A stretch of DNA of 64,000 bases from Cladocopium goreaui (GCA_947184155.2 CAMXCT020002079.1:299004-363003); one strand, 5' to 3'; shown: positions 43,791-56,076, counted from the stretch's first letter. Notes: a model not told the origin generated them from the sequence alone. Numbers and translations: made by a program.

Positions 43791-44197
43791 TGCCACCTCC
43801 AGAGTCGCGAGCTAGGGTGAAAGGCACCGGTTGCATGAATGCTTTGGTCCCGAGTACCTCCACTGGTATCCGTTCCTTGTTGATTTCAGACGGGGCCCCG
43901 GCCTATGTTTCGCTGGCCAAGAAAAAGAAAATCAACTTGTTGCAATGTAACCATTCCAAGGGAATTTTCTCAAAATGGGTCAAAGTCCACAAGCGCAACT
44001 GGGCACACACAGGCGGCGTCGATGGCTACTGGAAATTGGTGAAAAAGTCAATTCCAGACAGCATTCGTTCCCAAGTCCAAGGCAAACGCAATGGTTTGTT
44101 GTTCCAATACGTTCGAAGTCACCAATGGAGATGGGAACACACTGGCTTCGACTTGCTGACCGCCACTGGCGAAGCTGTAAGATCTCTCATGCGGTGA
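43790..44197 (+). pseudogene. Fragment of an IS1595/Merlin-like DDE transposase
   Basis: The 135-residue frame has RSLLISDGAPAYVSLAKK, an Asp-Gly setting like the second catalytic Asp of ISXO2/IS1595-type transposases. It then has CNHSKGIFSKWVKVHKRNWAHT followed by GGVDGYWKLVKKSIP, in the position of the family's HTN.IEG.W..LK box. The third acidic position appears as Asp in GVDGYW. The N-terminal half, with the first catalytic Asp, is missing; the minisatellite begins there. No terminal inverted repeats were found. The identity rests on these motifs only. Confidence 0.45.
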
Positions 44198-46070
44198 AGA
44201 GAAAAGGCCACTTTGATCGTTCGTCGGATTTTGAAGCACAAAACCCTGTAAGGGTTGCAAACCACAGTAAAACGGATGTTTTTTTTTCATGGTTGTTTGC
44301 CACATGAAATCGAGCTGTCGCCACAGCGAAACAAGAATTTTTAAGAAATCATGGGCCGGTGCCAGGTCCGCCGGGTTTATAACAAAAATATCACAATGCG
44401 TCTACCAGTTGTAGTCTCAACCACCCTGTCTGACACAAATGTTCACCAAGTGAAAATAGCATGGTTGCAAAATGCATTGGACGAGGGCCCAAAAACAGAC
44501 TCCTGATCTGTCTTGCTTTTCTGAATGGCATCCTCAATGAATGGCATCCTCAGCTCTGCACTAAACGGAAGATCACCTCAAGGTTTGGAGACAGATGGGC
44601 ACAAGAATGCAGTCTACGTGTCTACAAGCAACTGACTGTAAGTCCCTCAGCTGTTTTGGAAAGATCCAATGACACAAGCTCTGAATCAAAAGCACAGACT
44701 CTTGTGTCACAAAGATCCGACCTGTTCTCATGGCATCCAAGACTTGTTCAGGGAGGTAAACAAAGAGCAGCTCACAAAATGAGATGCATTGGATTACATT
44801 TGGAATTAATTACATATTCCACTCAATTCCACTCCCAGGCAAAGCCGCCATAAAAAAGAAACAATTTGAGTAGTACTAGTGGTGCAACTTGAAAAGTGAT
44901 TGTATTATATAACATGGAGAATGAACAGCGTGCACACTGCGTACACTGCCTACACTGCGTACAGTCAGTGAGTACAGTGCGTACAGTCAGTGAGTACAGT
45001 GCGCAGAGTGCGCTCTAGAGTGCGTACAGTGCGTCCAGTGCGTCCAGTGAGTATGAACGCTGTGTATGCACACCAGGGCCAGGCTGTGGCAACCGGCCAC
45101 CGCTGGCCACCGCTGTCTTGGTGGCTCTGCTTGCTGATTTTAGGTGTGTGGCCGTGCTGTTTTTTCCTTTAAACGCTCCTACCATGCAGTCTGCCTTCAA
45201 GATGGATAAGTACTCAAATTAGGAGTAGGACCAGGAGTAAATCGCTATCAAACTAGTCATGCTTGACGAGCATCCACACCGGAAAAAACGAATTCTCTTT
45301 CAGAAGTGTTTCATAATTTGTAGTCCCATACTTTTCCCTGCTTAGCAAGTTGTATTTGCGGCAACTAGTAAGCATTGTTTTATCAATATTTGTCTATCAG
45401 CATCAAATGATGCGGAGGCAATTCTGGCAACCACTTCAAGGCGTACATACAGCAAACCGGCACATCAAATGCAATTGAAAGGGCAGTGGTTTCAACTCAT
45501 CGCATCCATTACACAATGCTGCTCAGTGCCTGCATCGTCGTTCTTCGACCCCTTTTTGCCCCTGCCAGGCCGACTGGTCGAACTGCGAAACCCCATTGTC
45601 AAATACTAATGTGCACGACATCTTGGAGCAAACTTACCAGAGTTCCAGACTTACTCCACATTTCTCACATATTGTGCTATCTATACCATTCCCCCCTCCC
45701 CTGCCTTTCACCATCTGATGACAACATAGGTGTGATCACTTGCCGCAGAACCTCCTTCAAGCACTTGACAATGCCAAAACTAACCTGCAGGTCTCTGGCT
45801 GCACAACATGCTGATTCGAGAAATCTAGCGAACTTCAGGTGTCCAATGACAACGCAAATTCTATCAGCGGTTACAGCCACAGCGATCAACCCAAGTGCGT
45901 TCTTTTTACCCCAAACAATTTTTTCAGCTACATTTTCCCCCACATGATTGTCCAGGGTTCTTTTTCTTTTAGCCTGCGGCCTTGCATCCCGCACCTCCTT
46001 CCTCCTCCCATTTTTGCCGTCAAGGATAAATTCTACCAAACAAATTTTCATCTATCATACCTACCTCTAT
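44198..46070. other. Host DNA with a short repeat and one candidate exon
   Basis: 44926-45055 is an impure repeat of GTACAGTGC/GTACACTGC units. On the minus strand about 45935-45710 reads ALGLIAVAVTADRICVVIGH and onward, a protein-like stretch that could be an exon of unknown type. The plus-strand frame at 44461-44853 is long but of nondescript composition. Otherwise nothing is recognised. Confidence 0.25.
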
Positions 46071-46074
46071 GATT

Positions 46075-46600
46075 TGCATGTATATATACATACACATGCA
46101 TATATATATATATATAGATGTAAATAGATGTATATAAATTTAAATACATATACATATATACATATCATATATATATACACACACACAAAACATATATTCA
46201 TCTACATCCACAAATACATATACTATATATAACTACATATTTATATATATAACCTCATTTATGTATCTATAATGACAAATTATATACATATAGTGATATA
46301 AATATATATATACATACATGTTTGTATCTTCGTATATGTATATATATATATATATATACGTGTGTTTGTGTATTTATGTCTTTACATATGTATATTTAAT
46401 TACGTACATATAAATACAGTCATATATATACACACATACATTTTTAGTTATGTATATACATATAAAGATATACATATACAAATACATATCTATATATATA
46501 TACATGTTCACCTATATGAGCCTATATGTATGTATATATATATATATATATTTATTTACATACACATATGTATGATATATATATATATATATATATGGTC
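46075..46600. repeat. TA/TATACA microsatellite
   Basis: More than 500 bases of impure TATA, ATACAT and TATG repeats. Tyr/Ile/His-rich open frames here are repeat artefacts. Confidence 0.9.
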
Positions 46601-47430
46601 CCACCCGGCGCCTGGCAACCCCCCAATGATTTCCCCCCCAGCAACCACCCCAACACTCAATGGGGGGGCCTAGCCATCTACGACCATCCGTCAAGATCTC
46701 ATATGCTATACTTACATGCTGGCCTCGTGCCACCTAAACACTACATCACGGATACCTCCATGCAGTGTTCACTACTGCCTACATGCCCATACAATCTATT
46801 TCCAACCTGTTACTGCCTATAAGTACCTTTATACTAGCCATATACTAGCTACTATCAAGATCTCATCTGCTGTACATACGTGCTGGCCACGTACTACCTA
46901 TACACTATCTACATGATACCTCCATAACACCCCGCCCATCCCACCGGGGGGGCGTGGGGGTAAGCTACACCCTACATCATTCTATTTACAATGTATTACT
47001 GCCCATAAAGTTCCTTTATAGTGGCCATATACTAGCTACTGTCAAGATCTCATATGCTATACATACGTGCAAGTCATGCGCTACCCATACACTATCTACA
47101 TGGTACCCCTAGAACACCTACCCATCCTATAGGGGGGTGTGGAGCATTGTAGCCACATACTACCTATATACTTTTTGCCATACATGCTAAAAACACACTA
47201 CCTAGCCCCCACCCACCCCACAGGGGGGCAGGGGTGAAGTAGAACCTACATCGATCATATATATATATATACATATACAGTATATATATATATACATATA
47301 TGCTAGCGGCAAGTCAACCATATCCGACACCAAGCCTCTTACATACAGCGTCCCTACAGGACCATGACCGTGAGGGGGGGACGGGGTTTGGCTGGGCTGG
47401 ACCATATATATTTATATATGTATATATATA
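46600..47430. repeat. Three degenerate 165-185-bp units with GGGGG blocks
   Basis: The phrase TCAAGATCTCAT(A/C)TGCT recurs at about 46692, 46856 and 47042. Each time it is followed by (C/A)ATACGTGC or CTTACATGC, TACACTATCTACAT and GATACC(T)CC, and between units by CCTTTATA(C/G)T(A/G)GCCATATACTAGC. C-rich and GGGGGG runs punctuate the units. TA runs follow at 47258-47300. Confidence 0.7.
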
Positions 47431-47504
47431 ATGATAGATATAGAGGCAGTATACATACATATATATATATGTGTGTGTGTGTGTGCGTGTAACAGATTTT
47501 TGAA

Positions 47505-48500
47505 AATCACTATCACCACTAGCACAACATCACCGCTATCACAACATCACCGCTATCACAATATCACTACTGTCACAATATCACCACTACCACAACATCA
47601 CCAGTATCACAAAACCACCATTATCACAATACCACCACTATCACAACATCACCACTACCACAATATCATCACTATCACAACATCACCACCATGACAATAT
47701 CACCACTATCACAACCCACCACAATCACAATATTACAAGTATCACACCATCACCACTATCACAATACCACCACTATCACAAAACCACCGTTATCACAGAA
47801 TCACCACTATTACAGCACCACCACGATCACAACACAACCACTATCACAATATCACGGCTACATGGCCATTATCACAAAACCACCACTATCACAATATCAC
47901 CACTATCACAGCACCACCACAATCACAATATCACAAATATCACACCATCGCCACTATCACAATACCACCACTATCACAATATCACCACTATCACAGCAAC
48001 ACCCATATCACAACACCACCACTATCACAATATCACGGTTACATGGCCATTATCGCAAAACCACCACTATCACAATATCACCACTATCAAAACACCACCA
48101 CTATCATAATATCACCGCTATAACCACATCACCACTATCACAACATCACCACTATCACAACATCACCAATATCACCACGATCACACCATCACCACTATCA
48201 CAAAATCACTGCTTCATCACCATTATCACAATATCACCACCATCACAATATCACCATTACTACAACATCACCGCCATCACAACATCACCACGACCACAAC
48301 ATCACCACTATCACAACATCACCACTATCACAACATCACGACTATATCACCACTATCACTATCACAATATATCACCACTGTCACAATATCAAAACGATCA
48401 CATATCACCACTATCGCAATACCACCACTATCACAGGATCACCACTATGACAACATCACGACTATATCACCACTATCACAATATATATATATATATCCAC
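47505..48500. repeat. ATCACCACTATCACA-type satellite, about 1 kb
   Basis: About 1 kb is built from 9- and 18-base variants of TATCACAA(C/T)ATCACCAC, ending in a TATA run near 48480. The frame reading HHYHNITT is a product of the repeat. Confidence 0.95.
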
Positions 48501-48523
48501 AATCACAATACCACCACGATCAA

Positions 48524-48895
48524 ATGTCTCGCACCAAAGCTTCGTTTTCACATCTTCCACTTTGACTTTTTGAGGGAAGTCTCGCACCAAAGCTTCGCTT
48601 TCACATCTTCCACTTTCACTTTTTGAGGGACGTCTCGCAGCTTTGTTTTCACATCTTCCACTCTCACTGAGGGACGTCTCGCACGAAAGCTTCGTTTTCA
48701 CATCTTCCACTTTCACTTTCTCAAGGAAGTCTCGCACGAAAGCTTCGTTTTCACATCTTTCACTTCCAGATTTTGAGGGAAGCTCACACCAAAGCTTCGT
48801 TTTCGCATCTTCTACTTTCACTTTTTGAAGGAAGTCGCGCACCAAAGCTTCATTTTCACATCTTCCACTTACTTTTTTTGAGGGAAGTCTCGCAC
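48524..48895. repeat. Tandem repeat of about 60-bp units
   Basis: About six units with the phrase GTCTCGCACCAAAGCTTCG, then TTTTCACATCTTCCACTTT and a CACTTTTTGAGGGAA end. Unit length varies from about 50 to 64 bases. Confidence 0.9.
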
Positions 48896-50960
48896 GAAAT
48901 GTGTTTTCGAAAGTTAGCGGATGCACGAAATGCTGTTTTGCAAGACAAAACGTGCCTCGGAAGATGGATGGGGAAGCTTGTCCGGCGGACGGTTTCGAGA
49001 CGGTCTGGGCTATGTTCGGATCATGGTCGGATCGGCCCCGCAGTGGAACTGACAGTTCAGGTGCCTTTTTGCTAACGTTCTTGCGCGTATTTCTTTTGTG
49101 TTTCGCAAATCCGTCTTTGCAGATCATAGTGGAACGGACGCTTCAGCCGTTGCTTTGCTGACATTCTTGCGCATAATTTTTTTTGTGTTTTGCAACTCAG
49201 CCTTTGCCGATCGCATTGTACTGACTGCGTCAAGGTTGTTTGGAGCTGCGGCTGTGTGCATAATACTATCGTCTTTTGCAGCTGGACATCGTAAATCGTA
49301 TTGGAGTGGCTGCATCCAGGCTGCGATAATCATTTGTCAGCAGATTTGTTCGATTTTGGCGCTAGTGATTTTCCTTTTAAAATCCTTTTAAAAAGTGCTT
49401 CAAAATCGTCTTTTTTTTGCTTTGGCGTCGAGATTCATTCGGTTTTGGAGCTGCAAATTCTGATGCCGTTGCGCATAGTTTTTTTTGTGTTTTGCAACTC
49501 AGCCTTTGCCGATCGCATTGTGCTGACTGCGCCAAGGTTGTTTGGAGCCGCGGCTGTGTGCATAATACTATCGTCTTTTGCAGCTGGACATATTGGAGTG
49601 GCTGCATCAAGGCTGCAATAGGGATTTGTTAGCGGATTTTCTCGGTTCAAAAGCTTGGTGTAAAATCTTCTCTGTGCAAATGCTTCTCTGTGTAAATGCT
49701 TCTCTGTGAAAGGGCTTCTCTGTGTAAAAGCTTCTCTGTGTAAAAGCTGGCTGTGTGTAAAGCTTTTGTGTGAAAAAGTTTGCTGTGCGTAAGAGCTTCT
49801 CTGTGTAAATGCTTCTCTGTGTAAAAGCTTGCTCTGTGAAAAAGCTTGCTCTGTGAAAAAGCTTTCTGTGAATAAAAGCTTCCCTAATTCTGTGTAAAAG
49901 CTTGCTGTGTGTAAAGGCTTCTCTGTGTAAAGCCTTCTGTGTGTAAAAGCCTTTCTGTGTAGGAGCTTCTCTGTGTGAAGGCTTGCTGTGTGTATCCCAA
50001 TGCAAACACGGATCAGAGACCGCGCTAACACCTACTCTGAACTTTTTGTGTCGTCTGCATGGAAAAAGCTGCTGCGGTGTCTTATTGTTGGGTTTGGGAA
50101 AGAGGTTGAATGGCAAGTGTAAGAAAAATTGATGAGAGATCAGATGTTTTGACATGAGATGAACAACCATGAAATACCACAAGAGAGCAAGTTGATTTCG
50201 AAGAAAATGCAATGACATCAAATGAGCTGAGATAAGATGACATGGGCTGCGAAGAGCTGAGATGAGGTGAAAAAACTCAGAAGACATGAGATGAACTGAG
50301 ATGGATGCAGTGGGCAATTTCCAAGAGAAGCTACGATGCGATGGGATCAGATGAAATGAGAAAAGATTCAACATTCGAAAGACATGGCATCAGATTGACA
50401 AGTCCAGAGGCTTGCCTGTCACCTATAGGCACAGCCTTTGCTCCGCTCTATAGGCTATAAGCGTTTCAAATTTGAAACTTACGCCCCCGGCTTGCCCGGA
50501 ACTACTTGTATGTATACGTGTATGTAATAGTATATACATTTATGTATATTTATATATAATTATACATATATATATATATATATCCATTGATTTTCCCCCT
50601 TTCAAATGTGTTTCCATCGAACTATTTGCATCAAACTCATCAAACTGACCTCTGGCAAGTTAATCGTATCAAATTTACCTTGCACTAAATTTATCTTAGT
50701 CAAACTGATTTGCATCAGACAGACCTCCGTCAATGTTTTTCCTGTCAAACTTCTCCTTAGCAAACTTATCTCCATCAAGTTTATTTCTGTAAAACTTACC
50801 CCAAGAGATAAGTTTCATAGAGATAGGGTTGGTACAGAAGAGTTTGTTGGAAATGAGTTTGGTAGAGATAAGTTTGATACAGAAAAGTGTGGTTCAGGTA
50901 GGTTTGATAGAGGAAAGTTTTTTCAAGTTTGATAGGGAGTTTGGCAGGCATAAGTTGACG
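48896..50960. repeat. Repeat block 1 (modules A-B-C-D-E)
   Basis: Module A (48889-49080) is a diverged copy of the unit found at 52272-53600, with TCTCGCACGAAAT, GACAAAACGTGCC and CGGATCATGGTCGGATCGG. Module B (49190-49620) is a 302-bp repeat in about 1.5 copies. Module C (49640-49995) is a 15-17-bp GCTTCTCTGTGTAAAA minisatellite. Module D (50484-50509) is the 26-base motif GAAACTTACGCCCCCGGCTT plus GCCCGG. Module E (50625-50935) is a 12-base CAAACTTATCTC / GAGATAAGTTTG repeat. The same order recurs at 52205-55410. A degenerate GATGAGATGA stretch lies at 50130-50350. Confidence 0.75.
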
Positions 50961-51174
50961 CAGCAGAAACTCACAAAGTGCTATGCTTGTCACGCAAAAC
51001 GGCCACTGCCATCACAGCGAACACGGTGACCAGACGCCAGAGAGTCACCAAGCACTGCCTCTGCCACACCAAAAGCAGATAAATGCCACCAAGGTTGATA
51101 GGGATAAGTTTAAGAGAGATAAGTTTGATCAAAGGAAGTTTAGGGGGAGAAACTTCCGTGTTACGGACTTTTAG

Positions 51175-52200
51175 AATGTCAGGGAAAGAGTTAGTCAAAG
51201 AAAGAGTTAGTGAGGGAAAGAGTTAGTCAAAGAAAGAGTTAGTGAGGGAAAGAGTTAGTCAAAGAAAGAGTTAGCAAAGAAACAGTTAGTCAGGGAAAGA
51301 GTTAGTCAAAGAAAGTTAGCAAAGAAAGAGTTCGTCAGGGAAAGAGTTAGTCAAAGAAAGAGTTCGTCAAAGAAAGAGTTAGTGAGGGAAAGAGTTAGTC
51401 AAAGAAAGAGTTAGCAAAGAAACAGTTAGTCAGGGAAAGAGTTAGTCAAAGAAAGAGTTAGTGAGGGAAAGAGTTAGTCAAAGAGTTAGTGAGGGAAAGA
51501 GTTAGTCAAAGAAAGAGTTAGAAAAAAAAAACGGTTAGTCAGGGAAAGAGTTAGTCAAAGAAAGAGTTCGTCACAGAAAGAGTTAGCAAAGAAAGAGTTC
51601 GTCAGGGAAAGAGTTAGTCAAAGAAAGAGTTAGTCAAAGAAACAGTTAGTCAGGGAACGAGTTAGTCAAAGAAAGAGTTAGTCAGGGAAAGAGTTAGTCA
51701 AAGAAAGAGTCAGTGAGGGAAAGAGTTAGTCAAAGAAAGAGTTAGTGAGGGAAAGAGTTCGTCAAAGAAAGAGTTAGTGAGGGAAAGAGTTAGTCAAAGA
51801 AAGAGTTAGTGAGGGAAAGAGTTAGTCAAAGAAAGAGTTAGTGAGGGAAAGAGTTAGTCAAAGAAAGAGTTAGTGAGGGAAAGAGTTAGTCAAAGAAAGA
51901 TTTAGCAAAGAAACAGTTAGTCAGGGAAAGAGTTAGTCAAAGAAAGAGTTAGTCAGGGAAAGAGTTAGTCAAAGAAAGAGTCAGTGAGGGAAAGAGTTAG
52001 TCAAAGAAAGAGTTAGTGAGGGAAAGAGTCAGTCAAAGAAAGAGTTAGTGAGGGAAAGAGTTAGTCAAAGAAAGAGTTAGTCAGGATATATGAGGTAGTG
52101 AAAGAGAGAGTTAGCAAAGAAACAGTTAGTCAGGGAAAGAGTTCCGCAAAGAAAGAGTTAGCGAGGGAAAGAGTTAGTCACAGAAAGAGTTAGCAAAGAA
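51175..52200. repeat. AAGAAAGAGTTAGTGAGGGAA-type minisatellite, about 1 kb
   Basis: A 1-kb array combines two roughly 16-base half-units, GAGTTAGTCAAAGAAA and GAGTTAGTGAGGGAAA, in alternating and occasionally doubled order. Few bases vary. Confidence 0.95.
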
Positions 52201-52204
52201 ATTG

Positions 52205-53845
52205 TTCCCTCACTGTAAATGGGATTGCAAGTGGTGCTGGTGGAGGAGTTGCCGATGGAGTTTTGAAGGAGGTCTCGCACGAAATGCGTTTTTGAGAGAT
52301 AGCAGATGCACGAAACCCTGTGTTTTTCCAGACAAAGTGCGTCCCCGAACGTCGATGATCTACCTCTGCGGTGCGACGGGTGCGAGACGGTCTCGTGTGT
52401 GGTCGGATCATGGTCGGATCGGTCTCGGACCATGGTCGGATCGGTTCCGCATTGTAAATGGGGTGTCGCCTGTGTTTCGTGCATTTGCGGTCGACAGAAT
52501 TCCATTGTGATTTGCAACTGTAGGATCGTTCCCGCAATGTAAATGGGATTGCAAGTGGTGCTGGTGGATGAGTTGCCGATGGAATTCCATTGTGATTTGC
52601 AACTCTAGGCTCGTTCCCTCACTGTAAATGGGATTGCAAGTGGTGCTGGTGGATGAGTTGCCGATGGAGTTTTGAAGGAAGTCTCGCACGAAATGCGTTT
52701 TTGAGAGATAGCAGATGCACGAAACCCTATGTTTTTCCAGACAAAGTGCGTCCCCGAACGTCGATGATCTACCTCTGCGGTGCGACGGGTGCGAGACGGT
52801 CTCGTGTGTGGTAGGATCATTCTCGGATGATGGTCGGATCATGGTCGGATCGGTTCCGCATTGTAAATGGGGTTTCAAGTGTTTTTCGTGCATGTGCGGT
52901 CGACAGAATTCCATTGTGATTTGCAACTGTAGGATCGTTCCCGCAATGTAAATGGGATTGCAAGTGGTGCTGGTGGATGAGTTGCCGATGGAATTTCATT
53001 GTGATTTGCAACTGTAGGATCGTTCCCGCAATGCAAATGGCATTGCAAGTGGTGCTGGTGGAGGAGTTGCCGATGGAGTTTTGAAGGAAGTCTCGCACGA
53101 AATGCGTTTTTGAGAGATAGCAGATGCACGAAACCCTATGTTTTTCTGGACAAAGTGCGTCCCCGAACGGCGATGATCTACCTCTGCGGTGCGACGGGTG
53201 CGAGACGGTCTCGTGTGTGGTCGGATCATGGTCGGATCGGTCTCGGATCCGTTCCGCATTGTAAATGGGGTGTCACCTGTGTTTCGTGCATTTGCGGTCG
53301 ACAGAATTCCATTGTGATTTGCAACTGTAGGATCGTTCCCTCACTGTAAATGGGATTGCAAGTGGTGCTGGTGGAGGAGTTGCCGATGGAGTTTTGAAGG
53401 AAGTCTCGCACGAAATGCATTTTTGAGAGATAGCAGATGCACGAAACCCTATGTTTTTCCGGACAAAGTGCGTCCCCGAACGTCGATGATCTACCTCTGC
53501 GGTGCGACGGGTGCGAGACGGTCTCGTGTGTGGTCGGATCATTCTCGGATCATGTTCGGATCGGTTCCGCATTGTAAATGGGGTTTCACCTGTGTTTCGT
53601 GCATTTGCGGTCGCCAGAATTCAATTGTGATTTGTAACTGCAGGATCGTTCCCTCACTGTAAATGGGATTGCAAGTGGTGCTGGTGGATGAGTTGCCGAT
53701 GGAATGTATGGAATTCCATTGTGATTTGCAACTCTAGGATCGTTCCCGCAATGTAAATGGGATTGCAAGTGTTGCTGGTGGATGAGTTGCCGATGGAATT
53801 CCATAGTGCTTTGCAACTGTAGGATCGTTCCCGCAGTGTAAATGG
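52205..53845. repeat. Higher-order satellite, 409/409/313-bp units with 96-bp subunits
   Basis: The phrase GTCTCGCACGAAATGC starts units at 52272, 52681, 53090 and 53403, giving periods of 409, 409 and 313. The difference equals one 96-bp subunit (GATTGCAAGTGGTGCTGGTG ... CGTTCCCGCAATGTAAATGG). Extra subunits follow at 53640-53840. The long frames on both strands follow from the repetition and differ between copies. Confidence 0.9.
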
Positions 53846-54590
53846 CTGTGTCAAGGTTGCTTCGTGCTGTGGCTGCATTGGTAATACTATTGTCTTTTGC
53901 AGCTGGACTTCGTAAATCGTATTGGAGTGGCTGCATGAAGGCTGCCACAGTGATTTGTCAGCAGATTTTCTCCATTTTGGCGCTAGTGATTTTCCTTCTA
54001 AAAATCCTTTTAAAAAAGTGCTTCAAAATCGTCTTTTTTTTCGCTCTGGCGTCGAGATCCGGTTTTGGAGCTACAATTTCTGACGCCGTTGCGCGTAGTT
54101 CTATTGTGTTTTGCAACTCAGTCTCTGCAGATCGCATTGTAATGGCTGCGTCAAGGTTGCTTCGTGCTGTGGCTGCATTCGTAATACTATTGTCTTTTGC
54201 AGCTGGATCTCGGAAATCGTCTTGGAGTGGCTGCATGAAGGCTGCGACAGTGATTTGTCAGCAGATTTTCTCCATTTTGGCGCTAGTGATTTTCCTTCTA
54301 AAATCCTTTTAAAAAGTGCTTCAAAATCGTCTTTTTTTCGCTCTGGCGTCGAGATCCGGTTTTGGAGCTACAATTTCCGACGCCGTTGCGCGTAGTTCTA
54401 TTGTGTTTTGCAACTCAGTCTCTGCAGATCCTATTGCAATGGCTGCGTCAAAGTTGCTTCGTGCTGTGGCTGCATTTGTAATACTATTGTCTTTTGCGGC
54501 TGGATCTCGGAAATCGTCTTGGAGTGGCTGCATGAAGGCTACGAAATAAATTTGTTAGCAAATTTTCTCCATTTTGGCATTAATGTTGTT
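53841..54590. repeat. 300-bp tandem repeat, about 2.5 copies
   Basis: Units start at about 53843, 54143 and 54440 (GGCTG(C/T)GTCAA(G/A)GTTGC). They are homologous to the 302-bp units at 49222 and 49524 in block 1. A hydrophobic open frame (AAFVILLSFAAGS) crosses them but is interrupted elsewhere in the family. Confidence 0.9.
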
Positions 54591-54617
54591 TTTGTTGCAC
54601 GTAGGTTTAGAGCAGTG

Positions 54618-54890
54618 TGAAGTGTGGGGCGTAAAGAGTGCAGTGTGAAGTGTGAAGTGTGAAGGAATCAGTGGGAAGTGAGAAGTGTGAAGTGTGGAGT
54701 GTGAAGTGTGAAGTGTGAAGTTTCAGTTTGGAGTGCGAAGAGCGCAGTGTGAAGTGTGAAGTGTGAAGTGTGAGGTTTGGAGTGTGAAGGAAGCAGTGTG
54801 AAGTGTGAAGTGTGAAGTGTGGAGTGTGAAGTTTGAAGTTTGGAGTGCGAAGAGTGCAGTGTGAAGTGCGGAGTGTGGAGTGTGAAGACT
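54618..54890. repeat. GTGTGAA/GTGTGGA heptamer-type minisatellite
   Basis: Impure 7-base units, mainly GAAGTGT. This array occupies the place that the GCTTCTCTGTGTAAAA array holds in block 1. Confidence 0.9.
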
Positions 54891-54983
54891 TTGCTTCGTC
54901 TCTCGCTGAAAAAATCAAACGGTTGTCGAGGGAAGGACACGGTCGGGACAGGGTGTCTTTGAACTATAGGTCATTTATGTTTG

Positions 54984-55420
54984 GGAAACTTCCGCCGCCG
55001 GCTTGCCCGGGTCTATGTTAGGAGTTAAGCTGAGAGAGGTGAATTTGATGGAGATAATTTTGATGGAAGTACCGAGTTTCACTCCATCAGCTCTACCCCC
55101 AACAAACCTACCTCTATGACACTTATCTCTACAATGTTTTTATCTATGAAACTTCCCTCATCAAACTTCCCTGTCTTAAACTACCTCAATTCAACTTCAC
55201 TCTACCAAACTTCTCTTCCAAGCCTATCTCTATTAAACTTATCTGTATCAAGCTTACCTCCACCAAACCTATCTGCAAAAAACTTCTCTTATCCCTATCA
55301 TTAACTTTTACTGTATCAAACTTCTCTACCAAACTTACCTCTATCGATCTCATGTCCACCACGTACCTCTATATACACGTCCCACCTCTACCAAACTTAC
55401 CTCCATCAATCTCATATCTT
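54984..55420. repeat. Motif D copy and CAAACTTACCTC minisatellite
   Basis: 54984-55009 (GAAACTTCCGCCGCCGGCTT plus GCCCGG) matches 50484-50509 at 24 of 26 bases. A 12-base repeat of the CAAACTTACCTCTA type follows at 55030-55410, as in block 1. Confidence 0.8.
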
Positions 55421-56076
55421 GGTTTCACGTAAGTTTTGCTCGTGGAATCTTGCTCTTCCTAACATGTGGGGTTCACATATCCTCTTTCGATCCACATATC
55501 CTCTTTCGATCATGTATGCCCACAGCGCTGCCAGCTGTCCGCTGCTGCGTTTAGAACACTTTGTAACATCATAGGGGCAAAAGGAAGGGCATGCGAAAGC
55601 CTCTTTTGGATCATGACAGAGCGCCATCCTTTTCCGAATTAAACCAAAAAGGAGACATTGGACATGAAAGGGAGCCAAAGATGACGGAAGCAGACCAGAA
55701 GGAAGACAAGTTATACAAGTTGGAGACATTGGTGTTCCGAGGCAGCCACCATGACGAAACAGCAGCCTTTTCCCCAAGAAAACCATTGTGACAGAGCGAC
55801 ATCTTTTCTCACAACCAAACCAAAAGGATCCAAAAGGCAGAATGCAGTCGGGAGTCAACAGTCAACGGGTGACAAAAGATCAAAGAGAGTCAGTAGAAAA
55901 ATCCAGCGGAACACCTTCCTCTTTCAGAAGCAAATGAAGGAAGATACATGGGAGACAAAGGGAGAAAGAAGAAGGGAGACAAAAGGAAACAAGTGAGAGA
56001 CAAGTGGGAGACCAGGAGGTGGCACGGAGAAAATATTGATGGAACGAGATCCGTTTCTTTGCAAGAATGAGCAACA
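55421..56076. other. Unassigned DNA with a diverged internal duplication
   Basis: Two diverged stretches near 55600-55680 and 55770-55840 share GACAGAGCG(C/A)CATC(C)TTTT and ACCAAAA(A/G)G. Frames exist on both strands, but none has a recognisable domain. No gene is called. Confidence 0.3.

Noticed and set aside
43261-43815. A 184-residue frame with VTTARHDV repeats
   Set aside because: The 42-bp unit is divisible by three, so the frame stays open without coding.
45486-45947. A 153-residue plus-strand frame as a gene
   Set aside because: Composition is nondescript and a more protein-like frame exists on the opposite strand.
47431-48626. A 311-residue His/Tyr/Ile/Thr-rich frame
   Set aside because: It is a translation of the ATCACCAC satellite, whose main units are multiples of three; the unrelated end confirms this.
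51175-53600. CRISPR array
   Set aside because: The units are head-to-tail without unique spacers, and the genome is eukaryotic.
53966-54290. CCATTTTGGCGCTAG as a spliced-leader relic
   Set aside because: Only CCATTTTGGC matches. It is part of the 300-bp repeat and lacks the CTCAAG end.
53842-54312. A 156-residue hydrophobic frame resembling a membrane protein
   Set aside because: It is made of 300-bp tandem repeats whose relatives at 49.2-49.6 kb break the frame.
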